Source of the DNA: Bacteroidota bacterium
GTDB taxonomy: Bacteria; Bacteroidota; Bacteroidia; Cytophagales; Cyclobacteriaceae
DNA length: 43,613 nucleotides
NCBI GenBank assembly: GCA_947470895.1
Contig: CANIVF010000033.1
Span: forward strand, 1 to 43,613
Reading direction: 5' to 3'
Positions 37,113-43,613 of this stretch are shown one piece after another. Both the position numbers and the translations under genes were made by a program. Numbering within the stretch: position 1 is the first letter of the stretch; every line of letters begins with the position of its first letter. The notes under the pieces were generated by a model. The model saw only the letters and a list, made by a program, of their open reading frames with translations. It was not told where the DNA came from and searched no databases.

Positions 37113-37634
37113 TTACTTTTTCTCGTCCGTAAACCATTCTGCATACATCGGATAATTTCGGGCTGTCCGCTGAATTACTTCTTTCATTTCATCACCTATA
37201 TTCTTTACTTTTTTTGCAGGTACGCCTGCATAAACACTACCGGGCTCAACATGAGTCTTTGACAATATCACAGCTCCTGCAGCAATTACGGAGCCTGTAC
37301 CGATCACAGCATCATCCATTATAATTGCACCCATTCCGATCAGCACGTTATCTTCAACGGTACAACCGTGAACAATGGCGTTGTGAGCGATTGACACGTT
37401 ATTACCAATAATCGTCTTTGACTTTTGGTAAGTACAGTGAATGACCACACCATCCTGAATGTTGGTATTATTTCCAATGGTAATGGTGTTTACATCGCCC
37501 CGCACAATGGCATTAAACCAAACGGTGCAGTGATCACCCATAATCACCTCTCCGACAACCACAGCATTGTCGGCCAAAAAACACTTTTCACCAAAACGGG
37601 GGGTAAATCCTCTAACTGACTTTATAATCGGCAT
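37113..37634 (-). CDS. Gamma-carbonic-anhydrase-like hexapeptide-repeat protein
   Basis: A 173-residue left-handed beta-helix protein of the gamma-carbonic anhydrase / YrdA / PaaY group. Hexapeptide repeats run from about residue 20 to 140. The three zinc-ligand histidines are present at His66 (VVIHCTY), His84 (SIAHNAIV) and His89 (VHGC). The closing segment GVPAKKVKNIGDEMKEVIQR is typical. Trimers of this family bind metal at subunit interfaces; many have no demonstrated carbonic anhydrase activity. The start is ATG 37634, and the gene is divergent from miaB across a 135-base gap. Confidence 0.9.
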   Translation of the reverse strand: MPIIKSVRGFTPRFGEKCFLADNAVVVGEVIMGDHCTVWFNAIVRGDVNTITIGNNTNIQDGVVIHCTYQKSKTIIGNNVSIAHNAIVHGCTVEDNVLIGMGAIIMDDAVIGTGSVIAAGAVILSKTHVEPGSVYAGVPAKKVKNIGDEMKEVIQRTARNYPMYAEWFTDEKK

Positions 37635-37742
37635 ACTTTTCCATTTAAGAGGCTAAATTACTCGAAAAAGAAACTCTAAAGGCAATTGATTAAATCAATG
37701 ATAAAACTATCTGACAAGATGTCACGATTATTTTAAATGTCG

Positions 37743-37750
37743 TAAATTTG
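37743..37750 (+). promoter_or_regulatory. Candidate -7 box for miaB and its downstream operon
   Basis: TAAATTTG matches TAnnTTTG exactly and lies 19 bases before the miaB ATG at 37770, so the leader would be about a dozen bases. I see no TTG at the -33 distance. Confidence 0.45.
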
Positions 37751-37769
37751 CTGTTCTCGAAAATAAAAA

Positions 37770-39227
37770 ATGGATAAATTGATCGAAGATATCGGGGTTT
37801 TTCAAGAATTACCTTCAGAATCTAATGAAACTGTGAGGGTTACACCCAATCAATCTACAGGCAAAAGCAGGAAGATTTACATTGAAAGCTATGGCTGTCA
37901 GATGAATTTTTCTGACAGTGAAATAGTAGCATCCATCCTTCAAAATGCAGGATTTGATACTACTTCCAAAATTGAGGAAGCCGATCTTGTTTTTTTAAAT
38001 ACGTGTTCCATCCGTGAAAAAGCAGAGCAAACCGTTCGGAACCGGCTCAATCACATCAACGGTTTTAAAAAGAAAAAGCCAGAAATGATGGTTGGGGTGT
38101 TGGGGTGCATGGCAGAGCGCCTGAAAACAAAATTGCTGGAAGAGGAAAAAATTGTTGACCTGGTAGCGGGCCCGGATGCGTATCGTGATTTGCCAAACTT
38201 AATATCGCAGGTGGATGATGGCGATAAGGCCGTAAATACTTTTCTATCGCGCGAAGAAACATATGCTGATATCAGCCCCGTTCGATTAAACTCCAACGGA
38301 GTAACTGCTTTCATTTCCATCATGCGAGGTTGTGATAATATGTGTTCTTTTTGCGTGGTTCCATTTACACGGGGCCGTGAACGAAGCCGGGATCCACAAT
38401 CGATATTAGCGGAAGCCAAAGATCTATTCAGTAGAGGATTTCGGGAAGTAACACTCCTGGGGCAAAATGTTGATTCCTACAAATGGAGCTCCCTTGAAAA
38501 CAATAAGGCTCGTCTTGAGAAAAATAGAATTGACAAGGTGGTGAATTTTTCACACCTTCTCGATATGGTAGCACAAGTTAGCCCAGAACTGAGAATTCGT
38601 TTTTCAACATCACATCCAAAAGATATTACAGATGATGTGTTGCACATCATGGCGAAGTATGAAAACATTTGTAAGAACATACACTTGCCTGCACAAAGTG
38701 GCAACTCCCGTATTCTTGAATTAATGAATCGTGGCTATACCCGCGAATGGTATTTGGACAGAGTTAATTGCATTCGTAAAATTCTAGGAGAAGAATGTGG
38801 CATTTCTTCGGATATGATTACCGGATTTTGTTCTGAAACCGAAGAAGAACACCAGGATACTCTAACTCTTATGGACTTGGTAGAATATGATTACTCCTAC
38901 ATGTTTTATTATTCAGAACGCCCAGGAACACTGGCAGCTAAAAAACTGCCGGATGATATTCCACTGGAAGTAAAGAAAAGAAGGCTGGATGAGATTATTA
39001 AAAAACAGTCGGCACTTTCCTTGAAGAGAAATAAACCTGATGTGGGCAAAGTTTTCAAAGTATTGATAGAAGGATCATCACGGAAATCGCCTGATTATTT
39101 ACAGGGAAGAAATTCTCAAAATAAAGTCGTGATTTTTCCAAAGGAAAACAAATCGAAGGGGAAATACGTCCATGTGCTGATAGAGAGTTGTACACAAGGA
39201 ACGTTAATCGGAAAAATTGCTGAATAA
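37770..39227 (+). CDS. miaB: tRNA-2-methylthio-N6-dimethylallyladenosine synthase
   Basis: A 485-residue radical-SAM methylthiotransferase that adds the methylthio group to i6A37 of tRNAs. The N-terminal domain has the three auxiliary-cluster cysteines Cys43 (SYGCQMN), Cys79 (NTCSIRE) and Cys113 (GVLGCMAE). The radical-SAM motif is CDNMCSFC with Cys188, Cys192 and Cys195. A C-terminal TRAM-type RNA-binding domain covers about 415-485. The combination and the [10 protein letters not shown] opening identify MiaB rather than RimO or MtaB. It heads a tight plus-strand run, with the sigma-54 activator only two bases downstream. Confidence 0.96.
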   Translation: MDKLIEDIGVFQELPSESNETVRVTPNQSTGKSRKIYIESYGCQMNFSDSEIVASILQNAGFDTTSKIEEADLVFLNTCSIREKAEQTVRNRLNHINGFKKKKPEMMVGVLGCMAERLKTKLLEEEKIVDLVAGPDAYRDLPNLISQVDDGDKAVNTFLSREETYADISPVRLNSNGVTAFISIMRGCDNMCSFCVVPFTRGRERSRDPQSILAEAKDLFSRGFREVTLLGQNVDSYKWSSLENNKARLEKNRIDKVVNFSHLLDMVAQVSPELRIRFSTSHPKDITDDVLHIMAKYENICKNIHLPAQSGNSRILELMNRGYTREWYLDRVNCIRKILGEECGISSDMITGFCSETEEEHQDTLTLMDLVEYDYSYMFYYSERPGTLAAKKLPDDIPLEVKKRRLDEIIKKQSALSLKRNKPDVGKVFKVLIEGSSRKSPDYLQGRNSQNKVVIFPKENKSKGKYVHVLIESCTQGTLIGKIAE

Positions 39228-39229
39228 GT

Positions 39230-40483
39230 ATGGCTATTGAAGACTCAGGAATACAAAGTGTAAAACAACGATATGGTGTAATTGGCAATTCGCCATTACT
39301 TAACAATGCTGTACGGGTTGCTATGCAGGTGGCCCCTACCGACATGTCGGTGTTGATTACAGGAGAAAGCGGAAGCGGAAAGGAATCATTTTCGAAAATC
39401 ATTCATTATCAAAGTGTTCGCAAACACGGGCAGTTTATCGCCATTAACTGCGGCTCTATTCCAGAAGGAACAATTGACTCCGAATTATTCGGTCATGAGA
39501 AAGGTTCGTTTACCGGTGCCCACGAATCCCGTAAAGGATATTTCGAAGTAACCAACGGAGGCACCATGTTTCTCGATGAAATTGGTGAAATGCCATTGAG
39601 CACTCAGGCCCGTTTGTTACGCGTGCTGGAAAATGGAGAATTTATAAAAGTTGGTTCATCGAAAGTGTTAAAAACAGATGTGCGCGTTGTAGCCGCTACT
39701 AATGTGAATCTTCTCGTAAAAGTGGAGCAGGGAAAATTTCGCGAAGATCTCTATTATCGACTCAGTACGGTGCCCATCTATGTGCCCCCCTTACGCGAAC
39801 GGGGAAAAGATGCTGAACTCCTGTTCCGAAAATTCGCCACAGACTTTGCGGAAAAATATCGCGTTAAGCCCATCATACTTACTGAAGACGCGAAAGAGCT
39901 TTTATTGAAATACAGATTCCCAGGAAATATTCGCCAGCTAAAAAACCTGGTAGAACAAATCTCTGTGCTGTCTTCTGAGAATAAAGAGATCACGGCAGAA
40001 ATACTGAGTCACTACATTCCAAAAGAATCGAATCTTCCTGCACTCTATAAGGATCAACATAATCAGGAAAATATTTCAGAGCGCGAAATCCTCTACAAGA
40101 TTCTTTTCGATTTAAGAAAAGACATGAACGATTTGAAAAAATTGGTTCTCGATAGCACGGCTAACCCAGCGCAGGCACAGCAAATTTTGAAAGACCATGC
40201 AGGATTATTTGAAGGCCTGCAGGAGGACCAAAAACCATCCCACGAACCAATGGTTTTGAATATTAAATCAAGTGAGCATACGGACAGCGAAGAGGACGAA
40301 GAATTTCAAGACATTGCGCACGAAGCGGAAGATGATTCACTTTCCATTGTAAAAAAGGAAAAAGAGCTGATTATGCGCGCCTTGAACAAAAACAACAACA
40401 AACGTAAATACGCAGCGCGCGACTTAGGTATTTCCGAAAGAACCCTTTATAGAAAAATTAAAGAATATCAACTTGAAGAATAA
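39230..40483 (+). CDS. Receiver-less sigma-54-interacting AAA+ activator
   Basis: A 417-residue sigma-54 activator lacking an N-terminal sensory domain; the AAA+ core starts almost at once (about 15-250). Walker A is GESGSGKE at 45-52. The sigma-54 contact loop reads GSFTGA (92-97) rather than GAFTGA. Walker B FLDEIGEM and the FREDLYYRLSTVPIYVPPLR segment are present. After the core comes a long acidic, probably disordered stretch (about 285-375, with SEEDEEFQ), then a Fis-type helix-turn-helix (about 380-415, AARDLGISERTLYRKIKEY). Without a receiver it may be constitutively active or controlled through partners or amount. It sits between miaB and lptE; the lptE start overlaps its 3' end by 11 bases. 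Confidence 0.93.
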   Translation: MAIEDSGIQSVKQRYGVIGNSPLLNNAVRVAMQVAPTDMSVLITGESGSGKESFSKIIHYQSVRKHGQFIAINCGSIPEGTIDSELFGHEKGSFTGAHESRKGYFEVTNGGTMFLDEIGEMPLSTQARLLRVLENGEFIKVGSSKVLKTDVRVVAATNVNLLVKVEQGKFREDLYYRLSTVPIYVPPLRERGKDAELLFRKFATDFAEKYRVKPIILTEDAKELLLKYRFPGNIRQLKNLVEQISVLSSENKEITAEILSHYIPKESNLPALYKDQHNQENISEREILYKILFDLRKDMNDLKKLVLDSTANPAQAQQILKDHAGLFEGLQEDQKPSHEPMVLNIKSSEHTDSEEDEEFQDIAHEAEDDSLSIVKKEKELIMRALNKNNNKRKYAARDLGISERTLYRKIKEYQLEE

Positions 40484-40997
40484 GTTACTTATATCCCTAT
40501 CGCTCTCATTGCTGGTCGTTACGCTAACGTTTCAGAGTTGCCATTATTCAATGAGCGGAGCCGCCACTACTGCAGAAAACATTCAGGTAGAAGAGTTCTT
40601 TAATAACACCGATTTAGGCCCCGCGAATTTGGGATCTACTTTTACCAATAAGCTCAAGGATTATTACCAACAGAACTCAAGCCTGCGGGTTGTAAAAGAA
40701 AATGGTCAACTTGTAATTGAAGGTGTAATCACCACCTACCAGATTAGTCAGGTCGCACCTGTATCCGGAGGCAACAACTCGGCCGATCTTGCAGCACTTA
40801 CACGATTAACCATTGGTGTAAAGGTTAACTACACCGATACCATAGAGCCGAAGAATAATTTCAAAGACCGAACTTTCAGTTTTTATGCAGATTTTCCCAA
40901 TACTCAGGATCTCCTCACCGTGCAGGAAGGGCTTGAGAAGAAAATAATGGATCAGATATTCATCGACATTTTTAATGCTACAATTGCCAATTGGTAG
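40473..40997 (+). CDS. lptE: LptE-like LPS-assembly lipoprotein
   Basis: A 174-residue lipoprotein; the signal peptide ends at FQSC with the lipidated Cys23. The mature part has the alpha/beta LptE look: YSMSGA after the Cys, IQVEEFFNNTDLGPANL, LVIEGVITTYQIS and RTFSFYADFPNTQDLLTVQ. LptE plugs the LptD barrel that inserts lipopolysaccharide into the outer membrane. The start is TTG 40473, overlapping the activator's last codons; no ATG precedes the lipobox, so TTG is the only workable start and translation is likely coupled. The gene order activator - lptE - hypothetical - secG supports the call. Confidence 0.85.
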   Translation: MKNKLLISLSLSLLVVTLTFQSCHYSMSGAATTAENIQVEEFFNNTDLGPANLGSTFTNKLKDYYQQNSSLRVVKENGQLVIEGVITTYQISQVAPVSGGNNSADLAALTRLTIGVKVNYTDTIEPKNNFKDRTFSFYADFPNTQDLLTVQEGLEKKIMDQIFIDIFNATIANW

Positions 40998-41050
40998 TAT
41001 TGCTCTGAATTATATTTTAAGCTACATTTACTATTCACCCCTCATCAATA

Positions 41051-41971
41051 GTGGAAAAGAAGCAATTTTATACTATCCTTACTAACTACACAACGCTTAC
41101 GCGTGAAGATGCGGAGGTTTTGATATCACTTGAAAAAGAATTTCCCTATAGTCAGGTAGTACATAGCCTTGCAGCTCGAGCAGCGCAGGATAATCAATTG
41201 CCTGAGAAAGAAGAACAACTTCATCTTGGCGCCATCTATACTACAGACCGAACAGTTTTCAAATCGATTATGACTGCCGCTGTTGAGGAAAGAAAATCCG
41301 AACCAGTTGGTATTGAAATGGAGACGAAAATGACAACTGAAGTTATTGAGATTGCACTGGAGCAGATTTCTATCGTTAGCCAAGGTACACCCGAGAATGC
41401 TATAAGCTCTGAAACTTCGGCTTACACACCGTTGCAGGTCAAGACAGTCCAACAGATTACATCCGTAGAACCTATTTCCAACGAGGCCTTGTACGATGAG
41501 ATAACCCATGATCTGGAGCGATTGAAAGAACTAAAGCATATTTTTGAAGAAACTGCTGAACAATTTGATCGTGGAACCTTATCAGCTTTCCTTGATTCTG
41601 AAGCAGCAAAAAAGAAGAGTAAGTCTGTAGACCCCACCGATGAATTACTCACTGAAATAAAAAACTTAAAAAAAAAGGTAAAGCCTGAAGGCCCAAAACA
41701 GAAAGAGCAAATTGAAATTATCGAGCAATTCATAATAACACAGCCAAGCATAAAAGGGAAAGTGGCCGTGGAAGAAAAATCATTACCAAAAGAGGATTTG
41801 TCAGACAAAAGCCTTCTTTACTATGAAAATATTATTTCAGAAACGCTGGTGGAAATTCTTATCAAACAAGGCAAAAAAGAGAAAGCCATAGAAGTGCTGA
41901 AGAAGTTGATTTGGAAGTTTCCACAAAAAAAGGCTTACTTTGCGGCTCAAATCGAAGACCTTAAGAAGTAA
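41051..41971 (+). CDS. Conserved hypothetical protein between lptE and secG
   Basis: A 306-residue soluble protein starting at GTG 41051. The N-terminal part is helical (EDAEVLISLEKEFPYSQVVHSLAA). The middle is polar and charged and probably flexible (about 80-240). The C-terminus has a single TPR-like helical pair (LIKQGKKEKAIEVLKKLIWK). No signal peptide is seen. It lies 53 bases after lptE and two bases before secG, so it belongs to the operon. I do not recognise a characterised function; the gene looks like a Bacteroidota-specific member of this cluster. Confidence 0.75.
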   Translation: MEKKQFYTILTNYTTLTREDAEVLISLEKEFPYSQVVHSLAARAAQDNQLPEKEEQLHLGAIYTTDRTVFKSIMTAAVEERKSEPVGIEMETKMTTEVIEIALEQISIVSQGTPENAISSETSAYTPLQVKTVQQITSVEPISNEALYDEITHDLERLKELKHIFEETAEQFDRGTLSAFLDSEAAKKKSKSVDPTDELLTEIKNLKKKVKPEGPKQKEQIEIIEQFIITQPSIKGKVAVEEKSLPKEDLSDKSLLYYENIISETLVEILIKQGKKEKAIEVLKKLIWKFPQKKAYFAAQIEDLKK

Positions 41972-41973
41972 GT

Positions 41974-42315
41974 ATGTACATTTTATTTATAAGCCTCGCA
42001 ATTTTCTGTTCAGTTCTATTGGTTTTGGTTGTTTTAGCCCAAAATTCAAAAGGAGGTGGACTTTCTAACCAGTTTGGTGGATCTGGTGCAAGTAACCTGA
42101 TCGGTGTAAAAAAGACCGGAGATTTACTTGAACGTTTAACCTGGGGATTTGCCATCGCCATCATGGTTTTCACTTTGGCAACCAATTTTTCAACTCCTAA
42201 TACAGCCACTACAGACGAAATTCTTGAAAAAGCCAAAGAGCAACAGGGTGTGGGCATTGATCTGAAGAAAACGGAAACTACTTCTCAACCTGTCGCAACT
42301 CCTGAAAATAAGTAA
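41974..42315 (+). CDS. secG: Preprotein translocase subunit SecG
   Basis: A 113-residue inner-membrane protein of the SecG family, an accessory subunit of the SecYEG channel. It has two membrane helices (about 2-22 and 53-73), joined by the family loop LAQNSKGGGLSNQFGGSG and TGDLLERLTW, followed by a polar C-terminal tail. The start is ATG 41974, two bases after the upstream stop. It is the last gene of the miaB-secG run and is followed within 20 bases by a strong terminator. Confidence 0.93.
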   Translation: MYILFISLAIFCSVLLVLVVLAQNSKGGGLSNQFGGSGASNLIGVKKTGDLLERLTWGFAIAIMVFTLATNFSTPNTATTDEILEKAKEQQGVGIDLKKTETTSQPVATPENK

Positions 42316-42334
42316 ACAGTAAATAAAACTTTAT

Positions 42335-42364
42335 AAAAAGCCCTATCTATTGATAGGGCTTTTT
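42335..42364 (+). terminator. Intrinsic terminator after secG
   Basis: A 13-bp perfect stem (AAAAAGCCCTATC and its complement) closes a TATT loop and ends in a T-run, 19 bases after the secG stop. Because A- and T-runs flank both sides it could also stop minus-strand transcripts from the decayed region to the right. Confidence 0.88.
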
Positions 42365-42365
42365 G

Positions 42366-42752
42366 TTTTAGGAAGCTTTCGTGATTTGCTTTACCAATAA
42401 ATAGGCGCTTGGCCACTGGCATCAAGGTTTGTCGGTATGGAAATTTCAACTTTGATGAGACGAGATATACTGATGGATTTGGAAGTTCAACAAATTGCCT
42501 GATCAAACCCAATTTCATTTTTTCATAAGTATTGCTCAAACTCAGCTCTGCCGTTATTAAAAACTCAGTATGGATTGCTCCCATTGGCTCTGTACTCGGA
42601 TTAATGATGGTGGCCTGGTGGCGATACACATTTGTTTCCTTATCGGGAGGCTGGATCACGAATTAATAGCCTTCATCGACATACAGGGAAGTGAAACCCC
42701 GAGGCGATATTTCACAATTTGACTCTACTGTATTCCTAAATGAAAGAACCAT
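42366..42752 (-). pseudogene. Decayed unknown gene, fragment B
   Basis: The minus strand shows a protein-like frame from ATG 42752. It is interrupted by TAA at 42663-42665 and continues with ETNVYRHQATIINPSTEP, then MKLGLIRQFVELPNPSVYLV. It then runs on through the secG terminator into secG, which a real gene would not do. Two same-frame coding-like stretches around one stop suggest a nonsense-mutated remnant with a lost 3' end. I do not recognise the family. Confidence 0.4.
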
Positions 42753-42772
42753 CGTTCCAGTGAATTTTTAAA

Positions 42773-43047
42773 TTAAGGTAAGGCATACTGCATGATGAAT
42801 CCAATCTCCTGCATCACAAAATCATCATCAATGATTTTGTGATAATTGATTGCCATTTTTTTGCAAGCTTTCAGGATACAATTCCTTCGGGAAAGCCAAG
42901 TGGATCAGCGCTTTATTTTCCTTTAATGAAACCAAGTTACGGTAGTGAAAGATGATGCTTCCCAGAAACGGGTACAACTCAACCCGCTTAAACAATTCCT
43001 CAACATTTTTGAAATAGGCGAGCAACTGATACTTTGTATATTCAAAA
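42773..43047 (-). pseudogene. Decayed unknown gene, fragment A, truncated by the IS element
   Basis: A minus-strand frame enters from the IS end and encodes LAYFKNVEELFKRVELYPFL and LVSLKENKALIHLAFPKELY. At a run of seven T (42856-42862) the frame stops soon after. Removing one base joins it to a frame encoding INYHKIIDDDFVMQEIGF and ending at 42773. This points to a homopolymer frameshift in a gene whose 5' part was cut off by the IS4-like element. The frameshift could also be a sequencing error. The function is unknown. Confidence 0.45.
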
Positions 43048-43467
43048 TCAATAGCGTCCTAAACGATTAAAAAAGAAAGGATAGTTTTTTAACTCAAAGT
43101 TACCTTTGATGTGCACAAAAAAACCAACCCCCTTTTCGATGACAAACATAACGTTGTTTTCACAAATTATCTCACGGTTGGATCGCCCAAAGTTTGCCAA
43201 ACTGGTGAACGACAGACAGAGCGATAAACATAACAAAGGATACAACAGTTGGACGCATTTAGTATCCATGCTGTTCTGTCAATTTGCTAAAAGCCAATCG
43301 GTGCGTGATATCAGTAATGGTTTACGATCGACCACCTTAACCATTTGGGCATTGAGAAGGCTCCCTCCAAGTCAACAATCAGCTATCAAAACAAGCACCG
43401 CTCGTGGGAGGTATGCAAGGACTACTACTTTTCCTTATTGGAAAGTTTAGGACAGCAGGCCAGGTTT
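43048..43467 (+). mobile_element. Truncated IS4-like insertion sequence
   Basis: The element begins with the end sequence shared with 519-600 and continues into the N-terminal third of an IS4-type transposase. Recognisable transposase coding ends at about 43467 (LGQQARF), after which the sequence is unrelated. The rest of the transposase, including its catalytic DDE residues, and the other end are missing. It lies directly against a disrupted gene on its left. Confidence 0.7.
43139..43467 (+). pseudogene. IS4-family transposase, N-terminal fragment with frameshift
   Basis: From ATG 43139 the frame encodes FSQIISRLDRPKFAKLV, NSWTHLVSMLFCQFAKSQSV and RDISNGLRS. This matches the N-terminal DUF4372-type domain of IS4 transposases. 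At about 43338 the frame shifts by one base and continues as NHLGIEKAPSKSTISYQNKH and DYYFSLLESLGQQARF, the expected next segment. The sequence then diverges and reaches a stop at 43503. Upstream in-frame starts (TTG 43106, ATG 43109) are less likely. The copy is inactive. Confidence 0.75.
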
Positions 43468-43475
43468 ATCCCAGA

Positions 43476-43613
43476 TTATGCATTAGAAAATGCTAGTCGT
43501 TGATCTTTTTGCCTGACGATATCAAATAATCCGTCTAACCATATTCGTTTTTCACCAATGGCGGAGATATTGAGTGTTGTTTTTCCTGCATGTTTTGTTA
43601 TCCAACTTCCTAA
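43476..43613 (-). CDS. C-terminal fragment of an unknown protein at the window edge
   Basis: The minus strand is open from the right edge to a TAA at 43476-43478, giving 45 residues that include SWITKHAGKTTLNISAIGEK and LDGLFDIVRQKDQRLAFSNA. The composition looks protein-like but the piece is too short for a family call. It abuts the truncated IS, so it may itself be cut or may be the gene next to the deletion. Confidence 0.3.
   Translation of the reverse strand, partial: LGSWITKHAGKTTLNISAIGEKRIWLDGLFDIVRQKDQRLAFSNA

Noticed and set aside
42285..42659. Minus-strand frame of 124 codons as an intact gene
   Set aside because: It runs through the secG terminator and into secG, and a same-frame stop with coding-like sequence lies just upstream. 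It is better read as a remnant.

Overview
The window reads as a chromosomal segment of a Bacteroidota bacterium, most likely Cytophagales or a close relative. Evidence: a type IX secretion (T9SS) C-terminal sorting domain on a giant secreted protein, TAnnTTTG-type -7 promoter boxes upstream of several genes, a TonB protein with the Bacteroidota-style PPLPEYGIELNFG stretch, and the gene order miaB - sigma-54 activator - lptE - small helical protein - secG. Base composition is moderately AT-rich. I see no tRNA, rRNA, CRISPR array or prophage.

Layout. (1) 1-1041: a gene-poor left edge with the start of an unknown minus-strand gene, an 82-bp remnant of an IS4-like element end and no other convincing gene. 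(2) 1042-2331: tyrS (+). (3) 2334-9781 (-): an envelope energy module. In transcription order it is a 1010-aa periplasmic TPR protein, an outer-membrane barrel, a membrane-anchored SPOR protein, ExbB/TolQ, ExbD/TolR and TonB. (4) 9975-12043 (-): holA, a minimal rhomboid protease and a TerB-like protein. (5) 12157-15460 (+): an NtrC-type response regulator followed by a hybrid histidine kinase carrying REC and HPt domains. (6) 15444-32430 (-): a transmembrane nSTAND1 NTPase-WD40 protein translationally coupled to an outer-membrane barrel protein and a lipoprotein, followed by a 3773-aa T9SS-exported Ig/PKD-like protein. (7) 32558-35713 (-): a fusion of an ATP/ADP-translocase-like transporter, HEAT repeats and a cyclic-nucleotide-binding-like domain. 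(8) 35790-37634 (-): OmpH/Skp-like chaperone, a conserved hypothetical and a gamma-carbonic-anhydrase-like protein. (9) 37770-42315 (+): miaB, sigma-54 activator, lptE, hypothetical, secG, closed by a strong terminator. (10) 42316-43613: a decayed region with frameshifted gene remnants, a truncated and frameshifted IS4-type transposase, and a partial minus-strand ORF at the edge.

How the parts may work together. Region 3 looks like a Tol-Pal/TonB-like machine that couples proton motive force to outer-membrane proteins, with TPR and SPOR partners. Region 6 is the most unusual: an inner-membrane STAND NTPase whose WD40 propeller is predicted to face the periplasm, made from a tight operon with outer-membrane and surface components. 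It is a candidate uncharacterised trans-envelope signalling or surface-display system. Region 9 mixes tRNA modification, LPS transport, protein export and a receiver-less sigma-54 activator. Start sites were revised where the longest frame began at a TTG lying inside a promoter or beyond an upstream gene's stop.
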